A stretch of DNA of 64,000 bases. Origin: Adineta ricciae. Taxonomy: Eukaryota; Rotifera; Eurotatoria; Adinetida; Adinetidae. The number at the start of each line of letters is the position of its first letter. Position 1 is the stretch's first letter. The DNA lies in assembly GCA_905250025.1 (NCBI GenBank), contig CAJNOJ010000089.1, positions 204,665 through 268,664 on the forward strand. The letters run 5' to 3'. This document shows positions 32,866 to 43,472 of this stretch, piece by piece. The translations under genes and the position numbers were made by a program. Under the pieces are notes generated by a model, which was given only the letters and a program-made list of their open reading frames with translations, ran no database searches and was not told the DNA's origin.

Positions 32866-33516
32866 GACTCAACCATCGACGCACTTGCTCGACTACGTTT
32901 TTCCGATACAATAATACCATCAGCTGAGAAATGACGCTCCGATTCGGAGCTAGATCCTTCTGTAACAATTCTTTTAGCAGTAATAGGTAATATAGGTAAT
33001 CCTTTTTCGTTTGCACGCTAAAACTCAAGAAATAGTAATGGTGGATTAGTTAAAGCTGGAGTAGTCAAAAATGAAAGTTTATTATACTGAGCTAATTCAA
33101 CAGAAAGTTCATCTTTAACGTTTGATTTTGAAGGTTCTGATGATGAACTACGTAATTGAGCAAATAGACCAAAAGATTCGTCAGTTCGAGGTTTTTTCAA
33201 TGGTGGTTGTTGAGCGATCTACAAATTCGCTCGAAACATATAATCACAGAAAAGTTTGCTTCTACTTACCGTATTATCAATGAGATCCGTTCGTTCGTTT
33301 TCGATATCATTTGCCACATAAGGAGTAGAGCATCTTTTATCGATTTTAATTGAGTAGTTCGATAGAAACTGTCGGCGACAAACGAAAGGACGGGTCCAAA
33401 AATGTTGCTGTCCAATGAATTTGCAATGACACTTTGATTGGATCTAAATATCATAATCAAAATTTTGCCAAAGAATAATCACACATAACATACTTTTCAT
33501 CGAACGTAGTCTGTAA
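32866..33516 (-). mobile_element. hAT transposase remnant, C-terminal part (copy B)
   Basis: Carries the dimerisation domain (GSSSESERHFSADGIIVSEK near 32905-32970), the same in-frame TAG before RANEKGLPIL, and the upstream piece SNIFGPVLSFVADSFYRTT near 33380-33440. The left end is cut by the N at 32865. On the right, homology to copy A stops at about 33516, where the foldback sequence begins. Confidence 0.7.
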
Positions 33517-33528
33517 AGGTAACAGTGC

Positions 33529-33591
33529 AGAATGTCGTTTAGAAAATGTCCTTTTTCTTTTCGTCCGAGGACATTTTCCAAAGGACATTCT
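33529..33591. repeat. Foldback inverted repeat inside the hAT deletion
   Basis: Arms at 33529-33551 and 33569-33591, 23 bases each, pair with two mismatches around a 17-base loop; the core is GAAAATGTCC facing GGACATTTTC. The sequence replaces the roughly 1 kb of copy A between about 11600 and 12625. It could be a miniature inverted-repeat element or filler DNA from end joining. Confidence 0.65.
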
Positions 33592-33669
33592 CGCCTGTAT
33601 TCATTTTACCTCCATCAACAGATTTAACTTCAGCTTCTTTCAACTTTTTAAACCTAGATGGAGAAGTTT

Positions 33670-33945
33670 ACTTTTTTCGAGAAGCGCGTTGTTCTAAATG
33701 TTTGATACAGGACATGAGAACATGATTTTCCCTTTTCCTTTATCATTGATTTTCGTATAAACACGAAATACAACACAACAATATCGGCAAATAGCCTATC
33801 CGACTAACAGTGTCTCTGAATCTTTAGCATCCGCAATAGAACGAAGATCGGACCACTTCGATATTCGATCTTTTGTATTGATAATCATTAACAATTCGAC
33901 ATTTTTCAACTTCTCTTTCATCATACAATCGTCCAGTAAATCGAG
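33670..33945 (-). mobile_element. hAT transposase remnant, BED-finger end (copy B)
   Basis: The minus strand encodes the BED-type finger region (WSDLRSI, then ICRYCCVVFR) and a short basic linker, as at 12640-12905. The part between this and the C-terminal piece is deleted in copy B. Confidence 0.6.
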
Positions 33946-34010
33946 ATTCATACTGATCGTTACCCAATACAACCGATTAAAAACAAAGAAATCTTGAATT
34001 GTTTATTAAG

Positions 34011-34306
34011 ACAAGGCATATGCTCAAAATGTTTTGTATAATTCGTTGTTAGAAAGTCCCATTGAAATTTCACTAGGAAACTTTCATGCAGTTATAACTA
34101 AGACAAATAACAACGCTCGACGCGTCTTTATGATAAAAGTTGGACAAGGGAGAACTTGGACTGGTAAAAAGCCCGGCACCGGTTCCATCTATGCTCCATT
34201 CTATAATACATTACCGGACGAACATTCTTTTACTTCAACGGAATCGATATTTTCATCTGGTGTCGCCGACAGAAATACGGTTAGAACAATGATTATCGAT
34301 GAATAA
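34011..34306 (+). CDS. Orphan terminal exon, unknown protein (copy B)
   Basis: The predicted protein is identical to that of 12968-13263, with one synonymous base change and the same acceptor-like sequence at 34001-34010. No upstream exon is visible here either, since the hAT remnant precedes it. Family not recognised. Confidence 0.45.
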
Positions 34307-34972
34307 ATTACTTTGGAGAAAATGTAGTTATGTCATGTTGTTTTCTCTCGATCGGAATGTCTGACGATCAATCGTTCGATCTGCGCTATTAGCATATAAG
34401 AGTAGCACATGTCATTTGTCTTCTCTGGGCATTTCTAAACAGTGGAAAGGTTTGCTACACTCAACGAAGAATTTATCCGTTAGCTGCACGTCTTTATGTT
34501 TTCTTTTTCAATAAATTAGTGGCTTCTGTGACAAGCCAAAATGAAAGAATTATATCACTAAATCGGACAAAAGTTCGGTGATAGTTTTAATGAAATATTA
34601 TTCATTAGATTCGTTTCTCTACACTTAAAAGCCCGTCGTAATGCGCAAGGTGAAATCAATTGATTCACTGCTGGAATCACGAAACCTCACAATTGTATAT
34701 GAAAAATATTCGATGTGATGTCATGTCACATGATTCAAAGAACGTAATAAGTGAACCTGTGTCAATTTTCTGATGACCACCATTTAATCTTAGATGAAGA
34801 TAAACTTCAAATCGATTCGGTCACTCTGACCTTCTCGAAAGAATATAGTCAATCTAATGCAATGGTATTCCCGAGCAAAGTTTCGTCGGAATGGTATTAG
34901 TCAGATTTATTTATTGGACTTTCGAATGAAATTCTGTAATAAACAAATTTGACGATTAGAACAAAGGAAAAT
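34307..34972. other. Intergenic stretch, nothing recognised
   Basis: Counterpart of 13264-13939, with substitutions and small deletions (for example near 34679). No gene. Confidence 0.5.
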
Positions 34973-35599
34973 TTACTCGTCGGAGCATGTCTTGACATCC
35001 ATGGGAAATTCATATTCTGATTCGGAAATTTCCCCTAAATTCCAATTCACAAATACATCTGAAAACTCAAATTTAGTCTCGTGGGTTTTTGCGTCGTACA
35101 ATATTCGATCTTTTTTGATTGGTCTCATATTTGCTTTTCGAACAAACAATCGTTTGTAGACATTTATTCCTAACAGTTGACTAATGTATTCTTTTGACCA
35201 TATCAAACATTCGCCATTACAATCGTCATCCACAACAATTTCTCCATATTTTTGATTTTCTCCACCATGAGATTTCACTATTTGCGACCAATAATCAATG
35301 GAATCAAATGGCGAATCTTCACTTGTTGTGCATTTGGGTGTAAACCCTTCAAAGTCAAATTTGTATGTTCGGTTATGATCTGGATGATAAATTTCTTGAT
35401 GAACAAGTTTTCGTTGATTATTTTTGAGTTTGTACAATTTCGATGACCCTTTTTTCAGAATTCGGTCAATCGAAAGTTCGCGTTCGTCGAAACCATCGTT
35501 TTCTTTAATAGTAATTTGATATCGTTGAGGATTTGGAATTTGACTTGTTATGAAACAGAAGGAAGAGCAAAAGAACAACAAAATCAAAAGATTCTTCAT
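34973..35599 (-). CDS. Small secreted protein, unknown family (copy B)
   Basis: 208 residues with signal peptide MKNLLILLFFCSSFCFITSQ. Same length and cysteine pattern as the copy A gene at 13940-14566, with 14 residue differences spread over signal and mature parts (KLVHQEIYHPDHNRTYK against KLVQQKIYHPGHNRTYK). The frame is intact. Likely extracellular; function unknown. Confidence 0.75.
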   Translation of the reverse strand: MKNLLILLFFCSSFCFITSQIPNPQRYQITIKENDGFDERELSIDRILKKGSSKLYKLKNNQRKLVHQEIYHPDHNRTYKFDFEGFTPKCTTSEDSPFDSIDYWSQIVKSHGGENQKYGEIVVDDDCNGECLIWSKEYISQLLGINVYKRLFVRKANMRPIKKDRILYDAKTHETKFEFSDVFVNWNLGEISESEYEFPMDVKTCSDE

Positions 35600-36111
35600 T
35601 ATTTTCGTTATTTTAATATTGTTCTTCTCGTTTCACCGACATATATATTTGTTCGAAACGAGGATTAGAGCACGCGTCTTTTCTTCCATATCGAATTACA
35701 AATGGACGTTATTATGACTGACTGAAGCGAGGGAATAATAGTCAACTAATCCCAACGAAAAACCTCGAAATTTCTATTCGATCCGATAGATAATGACGAA
35801 AATCAAGAAATGATTTCATCGTTGAGAAAGATCTGAAGTTAGGAAAAACATTTTGAGTATAAGTGAAGAGTGATCGTCTATGACTGGTTTTTAATTAACA
35901 TCTTTGAATCAGCATTTCCAACTGAACTTATAGCGTCTACTGCTCACACCATCACCCTCACCCTCAAGAAGCAAGAGTGAAAATTTCGTTTGAGCAAAAA
36001 CAATCTGTATCAACTGCTTAATGCAAATCAAATTCTTCTTCAGTTTATCAGTGAAATTGAAAAGTATTTCAAAAATATTGTTGTTAATTTTTATGATTAT
36101 CTTTGCATAAA
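35600..36111. other. Upstream region of secreted gene, ending at a gap
   Basis: Conserved with 14567-15126 apart from small deletions. Only the last codons of the Cys-rich gene are present before the N at 36112. Confidence 0.5.
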
Positions 36112-36112
36112 N
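36112..36112. other. Single undetermined base with chimeric right side
   Basis: One N. The left side equals copy A up to about 15126. The first 19 or so bases on the right match 38203 onward (inside the receptor gene), then continue as the equivalent of 19586 onward. It marks a contig join or rearrangement. Confidence 0.75.
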
Positions 36113-38909
36113 CGGTAACTGCTACCATAATAAACAAGACCAATATGTACTATGCCAGACCAAGGATAAATACGATGGTATAATAAAAGTTCTTTCATTA
36201 TTGTCATCGTTCTACTTGTTTCAGGGACAAAAAGTGACGCATTCTCGCGTTCACATTTGTTTTTTGCTTTATTCCAAATTGTTTCATGAGAATCGACTCT
36301 ATAACAATAGTCTTCTATTAAATGATACTCATTATCATTCCCGCATGTGTAATCAATTAATGTATCGATCGATATAGTCGATGGGGAACCATATTTCATG
36401 CGGCGAACGGTACGTTCTAGATGTTTCATGACACAAACCGGTGTCGCCGATTGCGATGGACATTCATCTGATTCAGTTAAACAATGTTCATAACCAATTT
36501 GGTCATTAATCCGAACTTGTTCAAAACGAAGAACAACACAATATGGATCAGCAGAGCTCGATCTGTGAGTACATCTTCGAATAGCACGATTCGTAGTTGT
36601 GTAATTTGATACTCGATCAATCCAGAAAAATTTTTTCGTCTCTAGTAAACTGGCAGAATCCGTACGATCTGAGGAATCGAAGAACTTAGTATCTAATGCA
36701 TCTTGAATCTCGACAACATCGCCCACTTTGGCAAGTCTTGCACCCATAGATTTACAATGAGATTGAGCATCGGGAAAGTCAAAAGTCTTTTGAAAAGTGT
36801 CACTATATATACATCGTTTTTTGCCTTCGTGTAGCGTAAAGCCTGAAATGCATTTTCTGTCGAATGACTAGTCGTCGATCTTTGTTCATTTGCTTACCCT
36901 GTGGACAGTGTAATCTCATGTGATACACAGAATAGATAGATGCGTTGTTCACAGCACCGCAAGTATAAAAATAATTCGCTGAACATTCTCTGTTACAAGA
37001 AAAATCTTGTGATATAAATGTGTCAGACGTTTTTCTTCTTTGTGGTAAATGATTTGTGCATAAACATTTATTTCCGTTAAGAAGAGCGTAGGCTTGATGG
37101 TAATGATTGCACAATTCCAAACAATGACGTGGATGGATATCAGTGATAGATTTCATATTGAATTGATATGTAGTTAATAAATTTATTGGATGTAAATAGA
37201 CACAACCGTCATAAGTGAAATCAGGATGTGGTTCGCTTCTTGAAATCGATTCATATGATGCTTTATTCTGAGTGAAATTGTAAACAACAATTGTATTTTC
37301 ATCGCCACATTGTTCATATTTATTACCTAATGTTTGGATCGTTTCAGTCAAAATTGTTAGGACCAAAAAACGTCTTACCTGGACATGGAAGTCCACAGTG
37401 TTCTTTTTTATACCTCGAATAGTTTCTTGGAGTTTCGTATAGCCATATGACACCAGCATTTAAACAGTAACATCTGTGTTTTTGAAGAATAGCTACCTTC
37501 GATCCGAAATGTTGACATGTAGATGAACATAATTTAAATGTTAAATGACTTGATATGATGGCTGGTAAACCAAGTGTCAATGGTTTTTGAAAACAACCGA
37601 TTAGAGACCTGTAGCCGAGAAATCTTTTCCTCATACATAAGGCATATCTGGGAGTAGAACAATTCCCGAGTGATGTTTCCGTGAGAGAAATCGTTTCAAT
37701 ATTGTCGATAACTGGGCGTGTAAAAATTATACAAGATTTATTATTATCCACATTCATCATTTGAAAATCGCTGATCGGTGAATGTACAACGGTGTCATCG
37801 AATTCCAGTGGTTGTGCATCTTTACCATTTGTTATATCTAAGAGAAGAATATTCTATAAAACGACACGACTTCAAATCTAACTCAACACTTTACTTGTAT
37901 GAAGTAAGAAAAATCCGAGACGACCTTGCCATTGTGAAGAGTATCGAACAATTTCACCTCTATCAAATTTGCTGAGATAGTCAACGTTTCCAAGATATGC
38001 TTGTTTCCAAGCATAAGAATGATAGAAATCACCATTGGCATTATAATACATAGCTTCGTCAGATTCTTCCTGCAGATTCGATTCTGATACAGAAATACAA
38101 CTGCTTTCGGCTTCTTCTAATGTTCTTCGTATATCTGATATTCGATAACAATAATTATTTACATCCAACCAATTCTTTGGACATTCATAAAATACTTGTT
38201 TTCGGTAACTGCTACCATAATAAGGTAAATACTGTTGTTCATAAGCTAAGTTCTGACTTGGTCGTTTAGTTATAGACAATTTTAACGCTGAATAGAATGC
38301 ATCTGGATACATCATTTCGCTCAAGCAGCCATTGTACAATGTATACCACATTTCCTCTTTACCAGTACTACTTGAATAATTTGTTGTGCATTTCCATGAA
38401 GAATCAATACTCATATTATATCCAAAATTCATTTGAATCATCGACTTTGTTAAATTCATACTATCAATAATTTCCAGAAAACCATTCCAAGTTAGTTGTC
38501 CATCGAAAATATACATTCTTGTTGATGATGAACATGAGTGAGAAGTTTCATCATCATCATCACACACCCATGAATTCTCTCAATTCTTTCACGTAAATAA
38601 AGCCACTCGGGCACTTGTTTAGGTTGTGTAATTCATAAACAGCCCAAACGTGTGAATCATTCGTTGACCCACATTTAAATGTATGTTTCATATAAGAATC
38701 ATCAAGTGTACTGTCACAATAAAGATTACAAGTCTCATCAGATACAACGGTTACGTTAAACGTTCGACTACTATTGACATCGAGTTTCTTCTGTTCTATG
38801 CACGAACATTGATTGTTATCGCTGCTAAAAGCTACAAGAAAAGTTTTACTTAGATGATATTTTCTTTCATCAACGAAAACTACTAATCTATGTGTTGAAA
38901 GGATTACAC

Positions 38910-38912
38910 TGA
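38910..38912. repeat. Target-site duplication TGA, left
   Basis: TGA immediately left of the transposon; the same TGA follows its right end at 41697-41699. Removing the element and one TGA restores the receptor reading frame. Confidence 0.8.
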
Positions 38913-39252
38913 CGAGGGAAGGTCCCCAAGTGTTCAAGCCGTTTAGATTCCATCTTTTGGCCATAAGTAGACCTCAGTGACGTATGTTAGATCTGAAAAG
39001 AATTCATTCCCTCGTGCTTTAGTTCCTGAGATATTCAATTTCCAAGATATCATATGAAAAAATAAGAATGAAAATTTCTATAACTATTTTTTGAGAAAAG
39101 TGAAACATCAATGACTGAAGCTTTTCCTTGGATACTATTCGTTTTTTGTGCAATGTAATTGGATATGAGAGCTGGGTGTAATCCTCTATACAACGACTTC
39201 GTTCGTTATTCATGATTTGAAATGACACAAATTCTTTTGATGCTCTTAATAT
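38913..39252. repeat. Terminal inverted repeat, left
   Basis: About 340 bp, the reverse complement of 41358-41696. It contains an internal inverted copy of its own tip (CCCTCGTG at 39009-39016), a possible subterminal transposase-binding site. Confidence 0.8.
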
Positions 39253-39529
39253 CATTCCAAAACATAGTGAGTCTTAATGGATGGGTGATGATGTATTATC
39301 AGCGATGTTACTTTTTTCTTTCTTTCTCGACATACCAGCTCGTTTGTGTATGGAATGTTATACGTCCAGATGCATCGTTTGATGTTCTTCTAATAAAAGT
39401 TTCCTTCTGTTTCCTTTCGCACGTGTATCTACGATATAAACACCCTTCTCTTGCTTTTATTTTTTATAATAAGTGAGTGCGGTGCAAAAAAATTGAGTTG
39501 AATTCTGTCATAGCAGTCCCTGTTTCGAA

Positions 39530-41266
39530 ATGATTAACCCATCAAACGTCATAAAAATTCTTACTGATCGAGTTTCGAGCCGGCAGTCTTCTGTTTCCTC
39601 GACTAGCTCGACATCCACCGTCTCATTTACAAATCGTGAATGTGAAGTCGCTGATCAGCTATGGAGTATACTTGAATCGATTGTCGACAGTCATTCGCAT
39701 ACTTTCGAAATCGACGATACTCTTGATCATGGATTAGAAGACAGCGAGCCGATCGATCAAGTGGAAGATGAAAATGCAGAAGATAAAGAATTACTCACTC
39801 CTGAATATTCTGCAGAAAAGACGAGGATAAAATATTGCTGAAGCACTTTTCGCTCGAATACATGGCGCGTGCGGTCGATTTTTACGATGAGGTTAATCCG
39901 AAAACTGGTCAACGAAAGCGACGGTGGTCAACAGTGAAACATAACTTTTATCGCGTTCAACATCATAACTATATTGCTCGTTTCCGTCGATATCTCGAAA
40001 GACACGGCAGGAAAAAGCAGAAAATTGACCAGGTTGATGATTATGTGTTTGACATGTTCGAAAAGGCTCGTGGAAATGCTCTTTCCGTGCATGATATTGA
40101 TCTTCGTCGATGGGCGTTGAAGAAAGCTATGGATGAATCATTACACAATTTCACGGCTTCTCATCATTGGTTGCTTACATTCAAGCATAAACATAATATT
40201 GTATCACGCAAGGTGACAAAGGTAAAAAGATTCGTAATCAGTTTTGACAAATCTGTGAAATGTTCGTTTTTGGACAACTAGAGGAAATCCGAAGAAAAGT
40301 CATCTAGCGAGTTGTTTATATCTATCTTTCACGTGAACTTTAGTTTTCCTCAGTAGTATTTGATGATAAAACTTGATAAAAATATGTTTTTCACAGGTTG
40401 TAACGAAACGTGCAACGCAAAGTAAAGAGACAATTAAAACTTCGGCTGACCTTTTTATAGCTGACGTTCGTAAACGTTTGCCAAATTATGAAAAAAGCGA
40501 AGTCATCAATACCGATCAAAGTGGAATCGAACTCGAGATACGCTCTACTCGAACGTTGAGCTACAAAGGTGAAAAAATAACTGTTGGTGCTGTTCGTTCT
40601 ACAAACGCCAATACCCACAGCTATACCGTGCAACCGGCCATCACGCTAGATGGCAATCTCCTCTCGCCAATTTACCTCTGTTTGAAAGAGCCCACTGGAC
40701 GTATTAGTGAAAATATTCGATCGCATCTTTTCAAGACCTCGAACGTAATCGTCACGTGCAGCAGCTCTGGAAAGCTTACGACATCGTTAGTTGAATATTG
40801 GCGTGACCAAGTTCTTCTTCCTTCAATCGGACAACGGAAACAGTTTCTACTTATCTCGGATTGTTGGGGAGGACAAACATATGGAAAAGGATTATATGAT
40901 CACATTCCGGGCTGCACGAGACTTGAGATACCAAGGAGTACGACTAGTCAAATCCAACCCTTGGACGTTTTTTTCAATAGACAGATGAAAGTGATTCCCC
41001 GTCGAATCTACGATCGTGTGATGCTCGATGAACTCGATATTAACATGAGCGATCGCAATAATATTATCCGTCTGACTTCCCTCAATCATAATCAATTATT
41101 ATCCGAAAGATTTCGCCGAATGATTCAATATGCGTGGTATGCTAGCGGATACACGGACACTCATCCAGGACCTTTTGAAACAGTGGCTGACGTCTGCTTC
41201 TCTCTTGATGTTGCGACCTGTGTTGTTCCGACTTGTGATGCAGGACCTTTTATCTGCTGCAGCTAG
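39530..41266 (+). CDS. pogo/Tigger-like DDE transposase (probably defective)
   Basis: Cuts and pastes the surrounding element. Pieces: an acidic Ser-rich N-terminal frame (39530-39841); a second frame (39835-40221) with a CENP-B-type helix-turn-helix region (FEKARGNALSVHDIDLRRWA, then HHWLLTFKHKHNIVSR); an intron with donor at 40222 and acceptor at about 40396; and the catalytic part with VINTDQSGIE (first Asp), LLISDCWGGQT (second Asp) and TTSQIQPLDVFFNRQMK near the third acidic position. Joining the first and second pieces needs a frame change near 39835 (frameshift or unrecognised intron). The frame stops at a TAG (41264-41266) inside a Cys-rich tail; CRKALCFTHFF continues in frame after it. 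If real, both lesions make this copy non-autonomous. Confidence 0.7.
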
Positions 41267-41357
41267 TGCCGTAAAGCCTTATGTTTTACTCATTTCTTTT
41301 TGAGCTATCATTTCCACTAGCTTCCTACAGTGAGGTCGTCTTGCTTGAAAAGCATTG

Positions 41358-41696
41358 TATTAAGAGCATCATAAGAATTTGTGTCATTTCAAATCATGAA
41401 TAACGAACGAAGTCGTTGTATAGAGGATTACACCCAGCTCTCATATCCAATTACATTGCACAAAAAACGAATAGTATCCAAGGAAAAGCTTCAGTCATTG
41501 ATGTTTCACTTTTCTCAAAAAATAGTTATAGAAATTTTCATTCTTATTTTTTCATATGATATCTTGGAAATTGAATATCTCAGGAACTAAAGCACGAGGG
41601 AATGAATTCTTTTCAGATCTAACATACGTCACTGAGGTCTACTTATGGCCAAAAGATGGAATCTAAACGGCTTGAACACTTGGGGACCTTCCCTCG
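41358..41696. repeat. Terminal inverted repeat, right
   Basis: Inverted copy of 38913-39252, ending CCTTCCCTCG at 41696 and followed by the TGA duplication at 41697-41699. Confidence 0.8.
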
Positions 41697-42439
41697 TGAG
41701 TATTAAATTCGTACCTATGGATTGCACCTTTCTATATTGATCAAGACATGCAGCTGCGCATCGTTCTAATTTATTCGATGATGGTTTGTCTGATAATTCG
41801 TCAATTTCAATTGGTAACGGGTTCAAATTTGAAGAAGTATTCCACAACTCACATGATCTAAACTTAAGTTGAAAATCCAATAAATGACCATGTTTAAGAT
41901 AGAATTGATTTTCAGCGAAAGCTGAATAAGTTTTCTCTCCACCGCATGAACCGTTTGTATCAGATTCATAATAACCTGACCTCCAACAATGTGTTTGACA
42001 ATGAGAATCTGATGTTTTACTTTGATCCATAAGATCACTCCATGAACATCGACAGATGGACTTTTGTATGTAAATTATTGGTGTCCCACATAAAAGAAAA
42101 CATAGTTTTGGATCCATATACAAACTTACAAAATAACCATCAAAAGATACTTGTTCGTAACAGCCTATGTAAGTATAGAAACTATCGGCAGAATATGCGA
42201 AAGCAAACAGGAGCAGAGCGAACAAAGTCCTTGAATAAAGCATAGTATAGTGAAAACAAATACGAAATGTATGGAAGCTTTTCCAATCAATGACGAGATA
42301 GAGCATCTTTAGTTTTATATAATGAAAATTTGATATGTAACTGATAAGCTGCGAAGGTTATGAGAATAATTCAAATGTATAAAATACATTCGAAAAAAAA
42401 AGTAATCCTCTCACTCAAAGGTAAACATGACATTGCTGT

Positions 42440-42670
42440 TCTTTCCAATCCATAGGGGTCTTTATTTGAATACTTTACATGAACAGCAAAGTAGATTCCA
42501 TTGCCAATCAGACCGCCTGGACAATAACTATGATGAAATCCTTGATATGCAACTAGTTTTTGTTGTGCTGGGAAAGCTACTCCGTGAAAAAGACATGTTC
42601 ATATTGAAACATAGGCCCAAATCGAATATTTCGAATTCTAGTGATTGAATAAATATGACTACCGCTAAAG
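42440..42670 (-). pseudogene. PARP catalytic-domain remnant (copy B)
   Basis: The minus strand encodes CLFHGVAFPAQQKLVAYQ, then GFHHSYCPGG, then GNGIYFAVHVKYSNKDPYG. This matches the start of PARP catalytic domains: LFHG with the NAD-binding His, and GxxIYFA with the Tyr. The preceding helix (SITRIRNIRFGPMF) is in another frame, an in-frame TGA lies upstream of LFHG, and nothing resembling the third catalytic position follows. A dead fragment, about 200 bases upstream of the receptor start. Confidence 0.6.
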
Positions 42671-43472
42671 ATTTGACCAATGAAATCGAAGTTCAATTTG
42701 GTGGAAATGTGTCAGAATAAGATGTCAACACATTTCCGATAATTTTATCGTACATTGAATTTGCGATCATCAGTTTTGCATCATTCCACGATGCGTTATA
42801 AATTCTTATTGAAGATCATCCAAATAAGCAATATTGATACTGAAAAGTTTTGTCGCGTACATAATTTTATTTTTCTACATATACGAATGATTGAAAAAGA
42901 GGAGGAAAACAGTTACAATGGATAAAAAATATGGAAGAACGAGAAAAACAAAGTATTATGTATTCATAAGCTTGATTGTAATGTAATTGCAAAAGTAAAT
43001 GATAAGCGACGAAGAAATGGCAAACATTTTCTTGTGATGTTTTAGGAAAATTCTTTGATTAAATTTCAATCTGATCGATCATATCCAGTTTTCTAATAGA
43101 TCCGATATAATTGTAAATGTTTCTCAATCAATCGATCGTATTGAAAGTTAAACTATTTTTTTGAACAGTTTATCAAAAGACAATTTCACAAGTCGTAACA
43201 ATGACATCAGCATTTATTTTACCCCATTTGTTATTGCATCGTTTATAAGGCAGTATGACATCTCTTTTTTTTTTCATGCAATATGTGAAATTACTTGTGC
43301 GAAACATTATTCATTAGCAGTGAACATATTTTCTACTTGATATGATTATTAGGAAAACTTTTCTTTACATTTATCATCTGTCTATGTTGTTTACATTCGA
43401 AGCATGATTTAAGAAGAAAATTATGCAGCGAGTTAATATATTAAAAAGTTCCTACTTTACTTCACTTTTAAA
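42671..43472. other. Intergenic region, probable promoter of the three-module gene
   Basis: Counterpart of 20361-21174. The upstream ATG of copy A is closed by stops here, which defines the start at 43473. Nothing else recognised. Confidence 0.5.

Larger units (their letters stand above)
38913..41696. mobile_element. DNA transposon with about 340-bp terminal inverted repeats and DDE transposase
   Basis: Left repeat 38913-39252 and right repeat 41358-41696 are almost identical inverted copies starting CGAGGGAAGGTCCCCAAGTG. The internal region encodes a CENP-B/pogo-like DDE transposase (39530-41266, plus strand). It is flanked by the 3-bp duplication TGA. The insertion lies in an exon of the receptor gene, in opposite orientation. 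The near-identity of the ends suggests recent transposition. Confidence 0.85.
36113..42243 (-). pseudogene. WSC and C-type-lectin membrane receptor, disrupted copy B (3' end missing)
   Basis: Starts at 42243 with signal peptide MLYSRTLFALLLFAFAYSAD. Order: WSC domain (YIGCYEQ to SCGGEKTYSAF), second WSC (FRSCELW...CAAACLDQYRK | SDNNQCSCIEQKK...FKCGSTND), a lectin-like domain from CPSGFIYVKE to YALCMRK, third WSC (LIGCFQKP...CGLPCPG), fourth WSC (DGCVYLHP...TCGAVNNASIYSVY), a lectin-like domain from CPQGFTLHEGKK through FPDAQSHC, and the start of another lectin-like domain cut at 36113. Copy A supplies the helix and tail. WSC domains bind glycans; a sugar-sensing or adhesion role is inference. 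Two lesions: a 2784-bp transposon in the second WSC domain, and a one-base shift at about 38565 (ELREFMG then VCDDDDE). Several introns are intact in phase. Confidence 0.75.
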
